The position numbers and the translations under genes were made by a program. Source: Pseudomonas berkeleyensis (GTDB lineage: Bacteria; Pseudomonadota; Gammaproteobacteria; Pseudomonadales; Pseudomonadaceae). Taken from it: a stretch of DNA of 64,000 nt. The stretch is from contig NZ_CP059139.1 in the NCBI RefSeq assembly GCF_014109765.1, positions 620,001 through 684,000 of the forward strand, in the 5' to 3' direction. Below the pieces are notes generated by a model, which worked only from the letters and a program-made list of their open reading frames with translations, was not told the origin of the DNA and searched no databases. This document shows, piece by piece, positions 43,869-52,421 of this stretch; the first letter of the stretch is position 1, and each line of letters begins with the position of its first letter.

Positions 43869-45410
43869 CTACGCATACAGCCTCCAGTGCTGGTTGCGAA
43901 TACGCTCCAGGCACAGACGCAGTTCGCCTTCCAGGGCGCGATCCTCGATCACTGGCGGGAAGTCGCTGGCCAGTTGTTCGCGCATGGCGGCCAGCGGCGC
44001 GGGAATGTCCTGCTTGCCGGCGCGCTGGCGCAGCCACACGCCCTGGTTGGCGGCCAACAGGGTGGCGGCGGCGACCTGCTCGGTCAGCTCCAGGCTGCGC
44101 AGGGCGTCACGCGCGGCGATGGTGCCCATGCTCACCTTGTCCTGGTTGTGGCACTCGGTGGAGCGCGAGAACACGCTGGCCGGCAGGGTGTTCTTCAGCG
44201 CTTCGGCAGTCCAGGCGCTGGCACCGATCTGCACGGCCTTGAAGCCGTGGTTGATCATCGCCGTCTCGACTGGCGCGCCGGACAGGTTGCTCGGCAGGCC
44301 GTGGTTGTAGCGCGTGTCGACCAGCAGGGCGAGCTGGCGGTCGAGCAGGTCGGCGACGTTGCCGACCAGGTTCTTCAGGCTGTCCATGGCGAAGGCGATA
44401 TGCCCGCCATAGAAGTGGCCGCCGTGCAGGGTGCGCTCGGTCTCGGCGTCGAACAGCGGGTTGTCATTGGCGCTGTTGAGTTCGGTCTCGATGAACTGGC
44501 GCAGCAAACCCAGGCTGTCGGCCAGCACCCCGAGCACGTGCGGCGCGCAACGGATCGAGTAGCGATCCTGCAGGCGGTGCAGCGGCGGCAGTGGCGCTTC
44601 GACGGCCAGATCCTGGCGAATCCAGGCGGCGACCTGGGTCTGGCCCGGGTGCGGTTTGGCGGCGAACAGGCGCTCGTCGAAGTGCTCCGGGTTGCCTTCC
44701 AGGGCGATCACGTTGAGTGCGGTGATGCGCGTGGCCAGTTTCAGCAGGTAGTCGGCACGAGCGTAGGCCAGGCAGGCCAGGGCGGTCATCACGGCGGTGC
44801 CGTTCATCAGCGCCAGGGCTTCTTTCGGGCGCAGGGTCAGTGGCGCCCAGCCGAGCTCTTCATGGATCTCGGCGGCGCTGCGGCGTTCACCCTTGTACAG
44901 CACCTCGCGTTCACCGCTGAGGGTGGCGGCGACGTAGGACAGCGGCGTGAGATCGCCGCTGGCGCCGACCGAGCCTTCTTCCGGGATCAAGGGCAGCACG
45001 TCGTGATCGATGAACGCCTGGATACGCTCCAGCAGTTCCACGCGCACCCCGGAAACGCCATGGCACAGCGACTGCAAGCGGGCAGCTAGCACGGCGCGGG
45101 TACTTGGCGCGTCGAGCAGTTTGCCCAGGCCGCAGCCGTGGAAGGTGAACAGATGCTTGGGCAGTGCCTCGACCTGATGCAGTGGCACGGCTACCACGCA
45201 GGAGTCGCCATAGCCGGTGGTGACGCCGTAGATCACGCCTTCCTTGTCCAGCAGGGTGTCGAGAAAGCGCGCGCCCTTGGCGATTTTTTCCCGGTAGGCG
45301 GCATCGTCCTGCAACTGGGCGCGGGCCTGGCGCTGCGACAGGGCTACGATGTTCTCGATGGTCAGGGCGCGCTCGCCGAAGATCACCGGCTCAGGCTGGT
45401 ATGTCGTCAT
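43869..45410 (-). CDS. Aromatic amino acid ammonia-lyase (HAL/PAL/TAL family)
   Basis: 513 aa. Ala150-Ser151-Gly152 in VGASGDLTPL autocatalytically form the MIO cofactor; the active-site Tyr is in GVTTGYGDS (Tyr61 precedes). It removes ammonia from an aromatic amino acid, probably tyrosine to coumarate, giving the aryl starter. The substrate-selectivity pair reads Phe90-His91 (FTFHGCG), unlike HAL (Ser-His), TAL (His-Leu) or PAL (Phe-Leu). This pairing and the cluster context argue against histidine as substrate. ATG 45410 follows GGAAGCGAG and overlaps the acyltransferase end by 20 bp. Confidence 0.85.
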   Translation of the reverse strand: MTTYQPEPVIFGERALTIENIVALSQRQARAQLQDDAAYREKIAKGARFLDTLLDKEGVIYGVTTGYGDSCVVAVPLHQVEALPKHLFTFHGCGLGKLLDAPSTRAVLAARLQSLCHGVSGVRVELLERIQAFIDHDVLPLIPEEGSVGASGDLTPLSYVAATLSGEREVLYKGERRSAAEIHEELGWAPLTLRPKEALALMNGTAVMTALACLAYARADYLLKLATRITALNVIALEGNPEHFDERLFAAKPHPGQTQVAAWIRQDLAVEAPLPPLHRLQDRYSIRCAPHVLGVLADSLGLLRQFIETELNSANDNPLFDAETERTLHGGHFYGGHIAFAMDSLKNLVGNVADLLDRQLALLVDTRYNHGLPSNLSGAPVETAMINHGFKAVQIGASAWTAEALKNTLPASVFSRSTECHNQDKVSMGTIAARDALRSLELTEQVAAATLLAANQGVWLRQRAGKQDIPAPLAAMREQLASDFPPVIEDRALEGELRLCLERIRNQHWRLYA

Positions 45411-46338
45411 CTCGCTTCCAGAAAGGGTAGAAGTTGAACCATTGTTGCGGTGCGTCCAGGCAGTGTTCGCCCAGGCGCTGCGCGTAACGTTGTGCCCAGC
45501 CATGAACCACCTGGTCGCGCTCGCTGCGCTTCCAGCTCACGGCATCGGCGAAATGCTCCAGGCGCACCTGGTAGCGCCCGTCGATCTTCAGGCAGTGCAT
45601 CAGCCCGACCGGGCATTGCAGCAGGCCGGCCAGCAACCAGGGACCTTGCGGAAACGCTGCCGGCAGACCGAGGAAGTCGACCACCACGCTGCGCCCGCCA
45701 TGCAGGGGCACACGGTCGCCGGCGATGGCCAGCCACTCGCCGCGCTCCAGGCGTTCGGCCAGTTGCAGCATGATCGCCGGATCCAGCTCGCTGACCTGAA
45801 TCAGGCGCAGGTGGCTGGCGCCGGACTCGCCCAGCAGACGGTTGAAGCGCTCGGCGTGCTTGGTGTGCACCAGTACGTTCATGCATACCTGCTCGCCGAG
45901 CTCGGCGAGGGCGCGGCAGACCTCCAGATTACCCAGGTGCGCGCCGACCAGCAGGCGTCCGCGGCCACCTTTATGCAGTTGCCCACGGATGTCGTCGGGA
46001 TCGTCCAGTTGCAGCTGCTGCAGTGGCAGACGGCCGTTCCACACATCGAGCTTGTCCAGCAGACTGTCGGCGAACGCGAGGAACTGACGCAGCACGGAAC
46101 TGCGGCTTGGGCGCAGATCGGGGCGTGCGCTCCAGGCGGCCAGGTTGTTCTGGTACTGATGAATGCTGGTGCGTGCGCTACGGCCGAAGAGGTAGAAGTA
46201 CAGCACGATCAGATACAGCAGCGGCACCAGGGGGCGACGGCCGAGCAGGCGCGCGGCCGCGACGGTGAAACGCATCAGCAGGAAACTGCCGCGCTCCTTC
46301 TGCCGGGCCCAGTGCTCGTTGTGCTCGGCAGTGCTCAT
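45391..46338 (-). CDS. LpxL/HtrB-like lysophospholipid acyltransferase (APE)
   Basis: 315 aa. Membrane helix at about 30-46, then the acyltransferase motif LLVGAHLGNLEV (about 115-126; HxxxxE-type) and GEWLAIAGDRVPLHGGR (about 200-216). The fold is that of lipid A acyltransferases. It may attach the polyene chain to the glycolipid or phospholipid anchor. ATG 46338 overlaps the glycosyltransferase stop by 4 bp. Confidence 0.8.
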   Translation of the reverse strand: MSTAEHNEHWARQKERGSFLLMRFTVAAARLLGRRPLVPLLYLIVLYFYLFGRSARTSIHQYQNNLAAWSARPDLRPSRSSVLRQFLAFADSLLDKLDVWNGRLPLQQLQLDDPDDIRGQLHKGGRGRLLVGAHLGNLEVCRALAELGEQVCMNVLVHTKHAERFNRLLGESGASHLRLIQVSELDPAIMLQLAERLERGEWLAIAGDRVPLHGGRSVVVDFLGLPAAFPQGPWLLAGLLQCPVGLMHCLKIDGRYQVRLEHFADAVSWKRSERDQVVHGWAQRYAQRLGEHCLDAPQQWFNFYPFWKRDDDIPA

Positions 46339-47081
46339 GCGGCCAGCCTGCGCCAGAGGATGCGCGGTGCGCGCAGCAGCATGCCGAAGAACAGCCGCGC
46401 ATGCATGCCGGAGATCAGCAGGTTGTCGTGCCACAGACGAAAGTGCGAAAGCCCATCGGCCGGGTAGTGCACGCGGGTCGGTAGCCAGTGCATCGGCTGC
46501 TCGCGCCAGGCCATGCGTACCAGAATCTCGGTGTCGAAATCCATGCGCCGGCCGAGCTTCACCGTATCGAGCAGGGCCAGGGTGGGCGGCAGTGGATAGA
46601 CGCGGAAGCCACACATGGAGTCGCGCACCTGTAGCGACAGGCAGTTGATCCAGACCCAGACATGGGTCAGGTAGCGGGCGTACAGGCGCGACTTGGGCAC
46701 GCTCGCATCGTATTGCGGATAGCCGCAGACCAAGGCCTGCGGATGCGCGCGGGCGGTGGCGATGAAACGATCCAGGGTGCTCAGGTCGTGCTGACCGTCA
46801 GCGTCTACCTGCAATGCATGGCTATAGCCGAGGCGTGCCGCTTCGCGCAGGCCAGCCATCACCGCGCCCCCTTTGCCCAGGTTGGCGGACAGGCGCAGCA
46901 GATGGACGTCCGCTTGTTGCGCCAGTTCGTCCATGACTGCGGCGCAGGTCGCGTTCGAGCCGTCATCCACCAGCAGGCAAGGCAACCCAGCGCCGCGCAG
47001 TTCCCCGACCACGCCGGGCAATGGCCGCTCGTGGTTGTACACCGGAATCACCGCGCAGGGATTGAAGCCAGACTCAGCCAT
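46335..47081 (-). CDS. Glycosyltransferase family 2 protein (APE)
   Basis: 248 aa. VIPVYNHERPLPGVV (about 11-25), VDDGSNATC (about 38-46) and the metal-binding QVDADGQHD (about 93-101) are GT2 motifs of the DPM1-like group; a C-terminal region is amphipathic. It and the acyltransferase downstream are one fused protein in some APE clusters (ApeJ-like). It probably adds a sugar to the lipid carrier of the pigment; the donor is unknown. Confidence 0.82.
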   Translation of the reverse strand: MAESGFNPCAVIPVYNHERPLPGVVGELRGAGLPCLLVDDGSNATCAAVMDELAQQADVHLLRLSANLGKGGAVMAGLREAARLGYSHALQVDADGQHDLSTLDRFIATARAHPQALVCGYPQYDASVPKSRLYARYLTHVWVWINCLSLQVRDSMCGFRVYPLPPTLALLDTVKLGRRMDFDTEILVRMAWREQPMHWLPTRVHYPADGLSHFRLWHDNLLISGMHARLFFGMLLRAPRILWRRLAA

Positions 47082-48738
47082 GGGCCTGCTCCAGCAGAAC
47101 GCGCCCGGACGAGCAGGCAGCCTCACCATTGCGGTAGGCGAAGTAGAGCTTGCCGCGTTCGGCATCGAAGCGCAGCGACAGCTGCAGGGTATCGCCGGGG
47201 CGCACCAGTTGCTGGAACTTCAGCACTTCCATGCCGGCGAAACGCGGCGGCAGCTGGGCGATCAGCTGGCGAGCCAGTTGCTGTGCCCAGTCTATCTGCA
47301 CCACGCCCGGCAGCACTGGTGTCTGCGGGAAATGACCGGTGAAATGGGCCAGATCCAGCGGTACCTGCAACTGCAGCAGCCATTCGCCGTCGCGCTCTTC
47401 GGCGCTGATCGGTTCCACTCGCGTCGGCCGTGGCTCTGCCAGCAGGGCTTCGACCTGACTCTGCGCCAGCTTGCCCTGGCTGCTGTAGGGTAATTCCAGC
47501 AGCAGACGCCAGCGGCGCGGCAGGGCGATGGTTTCGCAGTGTTCGGCCAGGTGCCGGCGCAGGGTTTCGGTCACGCTGCGGCGGCCCTGGTTGCGCAGGG
47601 CATGCACGCCGCTGGGGCTCAGCGCCAGCAAGGCACCGAGGAAGGCGCGGCCTTCCTGAATGACACCCAGGCGCGCATCGGTAACCCAGTCATGATTGAT
47701 CAGCGCCTGCTCGAGCATGGGCAGGGAGATGCGTTTTTCTTCCAGCTTGACGATGCGGTCGAGACGCCCGCGCAGGACGAAACGACCATCGTCACCGATC
47801 TCGGCGGCATCCGCACTCTGTTCGATATGTCCGGCTGGCAAGTACGGCGAGGCGATGCGCAGGGCTCCGGCCTCATCGAGGCTCAGCTCGACGCCTGGGA
47901 ATGGCTGCCAGGGCGTGTCGCCCTGACGCCAGCCGATACCGCCGGTTTCCGAGCTGCCATAGATTTCCGTCGGCCACTGGCTCAGGCGTTCGTGCAGGGA
48001 CTCGGCCGCTTCACCAGGCAGCGCGCCACCGGAAGAGAACACCTGCTTCACGCGGCTCAGCGCCGGCCAGTCGAGGTTGTCACCCATGCGCTTGAGCAGG
48101 GCGGGACTCGCTATCCAGGCGAAGCCAGTCTGGCTGAGGCTTACTTGTTGCAGATCTTCTGGGAAAGGCAGTGCGCGGCGATACAGGGGGCGGCCTGCGC
48201 ACAGTGGCCACAGCAGGCGGAACAGCAGGCCGTAGATATGCTGGCAGGCGACGCTGCCGAGGATGGTCGCCTGGCCGAGGTTCGCTCCCCACAAGCGTTC
48301 CAGCGCCTCGACCTCATTGGCCAGTTGCGCCAGGCTCTTGTCGATCAGCTTGGGTTCGCCGCTGGAGCCTGAGGTGCACAGGGTCAGACGGCAGTGCTCG
48401 GGGTCGAGAGCGGCAGCGGGCAGCGCCTCGGCGTCCAGCCCAGCCAAATCGTCCAGCCACAGATCGACCTGGGCCGCCAGACGCTGGCGGGTCTGCGCCT
48501 GGGCATCGGCCGGCAGCAATACCTGCACCCCGGCGCGCCAGGCGCCGAGCAGGGCGATGGCCAGTTCAGCGGCATCTTCCAGATACAGCGCCACGCGTTG
48601 TACGCCGCGCGTCTGTAGGGCTGCAGCCAGGCGCAATGCGCGCTGGTGCAGCTCGGTATGATCGAGTGCGGGTTCCAGGGCGATCTGACGGCCAGCGTGA
48701 GCCTCCAGCAATAGGTCGGTGAGGGGCAGCCAGGTCAT
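47074..48738 (-). CDS. Aryl-ACP/CoA AMP-ligase fused to a hotdog dehydratase domain
   Basis: 554 aa. Residues about 1-440 are an adenylate-forming ligase: [15 protein letters not shown] (about 118-132) binds phosphate, [13 protein letters not shown] (about 256-268) is the A5 core, and [14 protein letters not shown] (about 327-340) the hinge. The C-terminal 100 residues contain [18 protein letters not shown], the hotdog dehydratase motif. Thus aryl acid activation (ApeH-like) and dehydration (ApeI-like) are fused. It loads coumarate-type starters on ACP. ATG 48738 overlaps its neighbour by 4 bp. Confidence 0.85.
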   Translation of the reverse strand: MTWLPLTDLLLEAHAGRQIALEPALDHTELHQRALRLAAALQTRGVQRVALYLEDAAELAIALLGAWRAGVQVLLPADAQAQTRQRLAAQVDLWLDDLAGLDAEALPAAALDPEHCRLTLCTSGSSGEPKLIDKSLAQLANEVEALERLWGANLGQATILGSVACQHIYGLLFRLLWPLCAGRPLYRRALPFPEDLQQVSLSQTGFAWIASPALLKRMGDNLDWPALSRVKQVFSSGGALPGEAAESLHERLSQWPTEIYGSSETGGIGWRQGDTPWQPFPGVELSLDEAGALRIASPYLPAGHIEQSADAAEIGDDGRFVLRGRLDRIVKLEEKRISLPMLEQALINHDWVTDARLGVIQEGRAFLGALLALSPSGVHALRNQGRRSVTETLRRHLAEHCETIALPRRWRLLLELPYSSQGKLAQSQVEALLAEPRPTRVEPISAEERDGEWLLQLQVPLDLAHFTGHFPQTPVLPGVVQIDWAQQLARQLIAQLPPRFAGMEVLKFQQLVRPGDTLQLSLRFDAERGKLYFAYRNGEAACSSGRVLLEQAHG

Positions 48739-49280
48739 TCGTGTTTCCTTACCTGCTGGCGAACCAACCATTCGCCAGCGAACAACAGGCCAATCAGGCC
48801 GTAAGAGATGAATCCGGTGTAAAGCGTCCACCAGGAGAGCGGCGCCCACATCGCCAGCGCCATCAGCAAGAACGTGTTGCCGAGGAAAAACAGCGTCCAG
48901 ACCAGGGTGACCTTGCGCGTGTAGCGCACGGCGACTTCTGGCAGCTGCGGCTCACGCAGGCGTGCCATGCGTTCCACCAGCGGTGGGCCGAATTTCAGGC
49001 TGAGGCCGAACAGCGCCAGCAGCATCAGGTTGAGCAGCACCGGATACCAACGCAGCAGAGTGGGCTCGTTCGCGATACCGAGCAGCAAGCAGAACGCCAA
49101 CGCCGCAACGGCCAGCCACAGCCCGCCCGGCCGGCTGCGTGCCGTCAGCACACGGGCCAGCCAGAGTCCGCCCAGCAATGCGGCGAACAGACGTGGTGAC
49201 CAGTGCTCCATGCCGTAGTAGACGGCGAAGGGATAGAGCACGCCGGCTATCAGCAACAGCAGGCCAAACAGGCGAGCCAT
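48735..49280 (-). CDS. COG4648-type integral membrane protein (APE)
   Basis: 181 aa, about five to six membrane segments, with a charged loop RMARLREPQLPEVAVRYTRKVT (about 103-124). Found in APE clusters between ACP and ligase genes; function unknown, possibly a scaffold for the membrane-bound synthase or a flippase. Four bases separate it from the first ACP. Confidence 0.75.
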   Translation of the reverse strand: MARLFGLLLLIAGVLYPFAVYYGMEHWSPRLFAALLGGLWLARVLTARSRPGGLWLAVAALAFCLLLGIANEPTLLRWYPVLLNLMLLALFGLSLKFGPPLVERMARLREPQLPEVAVRYTRKVTLVWTLFFLGNTFLLMALAMWAPLSWWTLYTGFISYGLIGLLFAGEWLVRQQVRKHE

Positions 49281-49284
49281 CGGG

Positions 49285-49551
49285 TCAGTCTTGAGTCTGA
49301 GGAACGTCGTTGATCAGGCGGTAGACGGCCTCGACCACATCGCCGACGCTGCGCACGCTCTTGAACTCTTCGGCGGCGAGCTTGCGCCCGGTCTGGCGCT
49401 TGATGTGGTCGATCAGGTCGACGGCATCGATGCTGTCGATCTCCAGGTCTTCATACAGGCTGGCGTCCAGGGTCACGCGCTCGGCATCCAGCTCGAACAG
49501 TTCCACCAGGGCGCTACGCAGGGTGACGAAGATTTCTTCACGGCTTTGCAT
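49285..49551 (-). CDS. Acyl carrier protein 2 of the APE synthase
   Basis: 88 aa. Phosphopantetheine Ser in YEDLEIDSIDAVDLIDHI (about residue 40). ATG 49551 begins MQSREEIF; the longer frame adds five residues without a ribosome site. APE systems use two ACPs with different roles (starter loading versus elongation); which is which cannot be told here. Confidence 0.88.
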   Translation of the reverse strand: MQSREEIFVTLRSALVELFELDAERVTLDASLYEDLEIDSIDAVDLIDHIKRQTGRKLAAEEFKSVRSVGDVVEAVYRLINDVPQTQD

Positions 49552-49562
49552 CGGTGAAATCC

Positions 49563-49823
49563 TCAAGCAGCTTTCTGAGCAGAAACGAATGCAGCCAGGC
49601 TCGCTACGTTGGCGAAGTGCTTGCGCGTGTCCTTGGCTTCGGCGTCGATCTTGATGCCGAAACGCTTCTGGATCGCCAGACCCAGTTCGAGTGCGTCTAC
49701 CGAGTCCAGACCGAGCCCTTCGCCAAACAGCGTCTGCTCAGCGCCAATGTCGTCGGCGCTCATGTCCTCTAGGCCGAGGGCATCGATGATCAGGTTCTTG
49801 ATTTCAAGTTGCAGATCGCTCAT
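49563..49823 (-). CDS. Acyl carrier protein 1 of the APE synthase
   Basis: 86 aa, acidic. Ser in GEGLGLDSVDALELGLAI (about residue 40) carries phosphopantetheine. The start overlaps the end of the acyltransferase gene by 20 bp, and the second ACP follows 11 bp later. Confidence 0.9.
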   Translation of the reverse strand: MSDLQLEIKNLIIDALGLEDMSADDIGAEQTLFGEGLGLDSVDALELGLAIQKRFGIKIDAEAKDTRKHFANVASLAAFVSAQKAA

Positions 49824-50613
49824 CTGAGGCGAGCTCCTTCATAAAGTGTTGATGCAGATGGTCGTTGAGCTTGCGCGAGGCAATCGGCAAAGGGGCCTGC
49901 TCGGTGAATTGCCGCGGATCGATATCCTCACCGACCCGCAGGCGAAAGTGAAAACGACGCGACGGAATGCTGTACCAGGGTTCGGCCTTGGTCAGGGTGG
50001 TGGGGGTCACGCTGATGACCACCGGGGTCACCACGCTGGCGCCGCGTACCGCAATCGCTGCTGCGCCACGGTGAAATTCCGGGTTGGTGCCGGGTACGGT
50101 GCGGGTGCCTTCGGGGAAAATGATCAGGGTTTCGCCACTTTGCAGGGCACCGGCGGCTTCGTCGAGCATGTCCATGCTGCCGCTGTTGCTGATGTATTGG
50201 GCGGCGCGAATCGGCCCGCGCATGCAGGGGTTTTCCCACAGGCTCTGCTTGACCACGCAGTTGGCGTCGCGAATGAAGGCGATCAGCACCACCACATCGA
50301 TCAGCGAGGGATGATTGGCGATCACCACCTGTCCAGGGCGGCCCAGGCGTTCTGCACCCTCCACCTCATAGGTGAGCACGCCGGTGCGGTACATGAACTC
50401 GACGAACACGCGAAACGTCCAGCTGACCACTGCACGTGCGCGGGTGCGTCGGCGCAGGGTGTCGCCGGGCAGCAGGCTGAGCAGAGGAAATATCAGCACG
50501 CGCAGCAACACACCGCCGACGCCGAACAGGGCGAAGCTCAGAGCGGTGGCGACAAGCCTCCATGCATAAGGCGGGCTGTAAGGGCTCAGGCCTCGTTGCG
50601 TGACCAGGTCCAT
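49804..50613 (-). CDS. 1-acyl-sn-glycerol-3-phosphate acyltransferase-like protein (PlsC family, APE)
   Basis: 269 aa. Membrane helix at about 22-47, then the catalytic HxxxxD box NHPSLID (about 99-105) and FPEGTR (about 165-170). It is expected to transfer an acyl chain, possibly the polyene, to a glycerolipid-type acceptor. Overlaps the upstream KS-like gene by 28 bp. Confidence 0.84.
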   Translation of the reverse strand: MDLVTQRGLSPYSPPYAWRLVATALSFALFGVGGVLLRVLIFPLLSLLPGDTLRRRTRARAVVSWTFRVFVEFMYRTGVLTYEVEGAERLGRPGQVVIANHPSLIDVVVLIAFIRDANCVVKQSLWENPCMRGPIRAAQYISNSGSMDMLDEAAGALQSGETLIIFPEGTRTVPGTNPEFHRGAAAIAVRGASVVTPVVISVTPTTLTKAEPWYSIPSRRFHFRLRVGEDIDPRQFTEQAPLPIASRKLNDHLHQHFMKELASDERSAT

Positions 50614-51302
50614 TGGCGGTCTTTCCAGTAGTGAATCAGCGTTCGTTGCCCACCATGCAAGGCGCGCAACAGGTTCAGGGGGTGTGGCCAGGCGGCGGCT
50701 AAGCCGGATTCGGCGGGCGCGAGGCTCAAGGTCCAGGTTTTGCCCGGTTTCAACAGCAGAGCCAGCGCGTAGGAGAAGGGTACGTCATCTATATAGGGCG
50801 TGTAGAGGTCAGGCGGTAATTCTTCTGCAATAACTAGTAACACTGCAGGAGCGCCTTCGGCAAGCAGGCCACTGGCTTCGAGCATGGCCTGTTCCAGACC
50901 GTCGCCGGCAGCGGCCATGGCGGTCATCTCGCTGGTGTCTTCACGCAGGATCGACCACAGTCCGATGATGGCGTTATGCACCGACAGGCTGAATTGGGTG
51001 GGCGACAGTGGTTCGCCTTTCGCCAGTTCGCTGAGGATGGCCAGCGTGCGCGGGGTTTCGCCATGACGCGAGGCGAATACCAGTGGCAGTGGGCCTTGCC
51101 CCTCTGCCAGCGGCCAGGCGACATGGAACAGCATGCGCGCCAGCCGACTGAGGCGACGCCGTTGCATGGCGGGGAGAAAACTTACGTCCGGCTGTTGTTG
51201 GTCGTCGGGCACGACCACGGGGGCGTTGCACCAGGCACGCCAATCATCCTCTGACTCCAGGCCGGGGGCCCAGGCGCGCAATCCTTCGATCTGGAAATTC
51301 AT
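50586..51302 (-). CDS. Beta-ketoacyl synthase N-terminal-like chain-length factor (APE)
   Basis: 238 aa, only the N-terminal half of a KS fold. SPTQFSLSVHNAIIGLWSI (about 101-119) is the KS core, but TSEMTAMAAAGDGLEQAML lacks a nucleophile Cys, so it is a partner subunit. It resembles ApeC, which forms a KS-CLF pair with ApeO. ATG 51302 (MNFQIEGLRAWAPG) was chosen by family start. First gene of the APE operon; about 100 nt of leader separates it from the promoter. Confidence 0.78.
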   Translation of the reverse strand: MNFQIEGLRAWAPGLESEDDWRAWCNAPVVVPDDQQQPDVSFLPAMQRRRLSRLARMLFHVAWPLAEGQGPLPLVFASRHGETPRTLAILSELAKGEPLSPTQFSLSVHNAIIGLWSILREDTSEMTAMAAAGDGLEQAMLEASGLLAEGAPAVLLVIAEELPPDLYTPYIDDVPFSYALALLLKPGKTWTLSLAPAESGLAAAWPHPLNLLRALHGGQRTLIHYWKDRQWTWSRNEA

Positions 51303-51411
51303 AGCACGAGGCTTTCGCCACTCCGGGCATACAGGTCGGCACGACAAGACGCCTGAAAGCGGCGGGGTCAGTCAGCGCCATGGCATAGTGCCGGTACTTG
51401 TTCGGTCGGGC

Positions 51412-51440
51412 ATTATCTAGATGCGCGCGGTACTGTGCAA
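51412..51440 (-). promoter_or_regulatory. Candidate sigma70 promoter of the APE operon
   Basis: On the - strand TTGCAC (51440-51435), a 17-bp spacer and GATAAT (51417-51412) precede the first APE gene by about 110 bp. Four of six and five of six consensus bases match. Confidence 0.55.
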
Positions 51441-51551
51441 ATGTTGCGCAGCTTCTTCTGATGGGCGGATGATGGCGTTGTGGCCTACGTCTCGTGCTTG
51501 TCATGGGCTTTGCATAAAATTCGGAATATTCGAGATCCAGGGAGAGCAGCG

Positions 51552-52325
51552 ATGCGACGTGTGGTGTTCAACCAGAAGGGGGGCGTAGGCAAGTCCAGCA
51601 TTGCCTGCAATCTTGCGGCAGTGAGTGCGGTGCAGGGATACCGGACGCTGTTGATCGACCTGGATGCTCAGGCCAACTCGACCCACTACCTCACCGGCCT
51701 GACTGGCGAGGACATCCCCATGGGGATCGCCGATTTCTTCAAGCAGACCCTGGCCTCAGGGCCGTTCGCCAAGAAGGGCAAGGTGGATATCTACGAAACG
51801 CCGTTCGACAACCTGCACGTGGTCACTGCCACCGCAGAGCTGGCCGAGCTGCAGCCCAAGCTCGAGCAGAAGCACAAGATCAACAAGCTGCGCAAACTGC
51901 TCGACGAGTTGGCCGAGGATTACGACCACATCTACCTGGATACGCCGCCTGCGCTGAATTTCTATACGGTTTCAGCCTTGATCGCGGCGGATCGCGTGCT
52001 GATTCCCTTCGACTGCGACAGCTTCTCGCGCAATGCGCTGTATGGCCTGCTGGCCGAGATAGAAGAGTTGAAGGAAGACCATAACGACGAACTGGAGGTG
52101 GAAGGCATCGTGGTCAACCAGTTCCAGCCGCGTGCCACCTTGCCGCAGCAACTGCTGGATGAACTGGTCGCCGAAGGGTTGCCGGTATTGCCGGTGAACC
52201 TGATGAGCTCGGTGAAGATGCGTGAGTCGCACCAGGTCTGCACGCCGCTGATTCATCTGGATGCACGGCACAAACTGACCCAGCAATTCGTCGAGCTGCA
52301 CGATCTGCTGAACGCGGCTGATTGA
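51552..52325 (+). CDS. ParA-family ATPase
   Basis: 257 aa. Deviant Walker A QKGGVGKSS (about 8-16), Walker A' DLDAQANST (about 37-45) and Walker B IYLDTPPAL (about 120-128). The chromosomal ParA normally lies beside parB near the origin; here there is no ParB-like gene, so this is an orphan ParA/MinD-type protein that may position another structure. ATG 51552 follows GGAGAGC. Divergent from the APE operon, closed by a bidirectional terminator. Confidence 0.85.
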   Translation: MRRVVFNQKGGVGKSSIACNLAAVSAVQGYRTLLIDLDAQANSTHYLTGLTGEDIPMGIADFFKQTLASGPFAKKGKVDIYETPFDNLHVVTATAELAELQPKLEQKHKINKLRKLLDELAEDYDHIYLDTPPALNFYTVSALIAADRVLIPFDCDSFSRNALYGLLAEIEELKEDHNDELEVEGIVVNQFQPRATLPQQLLDELVAEGLPVLPVNLMSSVKMRESHQVCTPLIHLDARHKLTQQFVELHDLLNAAD

Positions 52326-52374
52326 CGCCGACCAGCGCGGGTTAGTTGAAAGTCAGCACTCCCGCCAAACAAGA

Positions 52375-52407
52375 ACGCCCCGATGATGTCGGGGCGTCCT
52401 TTTGTTT
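52375..52407. terminator. Bidirectional rho-independent terminator
   Basis: ACGCCCCGA (52375-52383) pairs with TCGGGGCGT (52389-52397) around TGATG, followed by CCTTTTGTTT. It serves the convergent parA-like and lipoprotein genes. Confidence 0.85.
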
Positions 52408-52421
52408 CAGTTTGAAGCTCA

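Noticed and set aside
51498..51520. TTGTCA and TAAAAT before the ParA-like gene
   Set aside because: Spacing is only 11 bp, too short for a sigma70 promoter.
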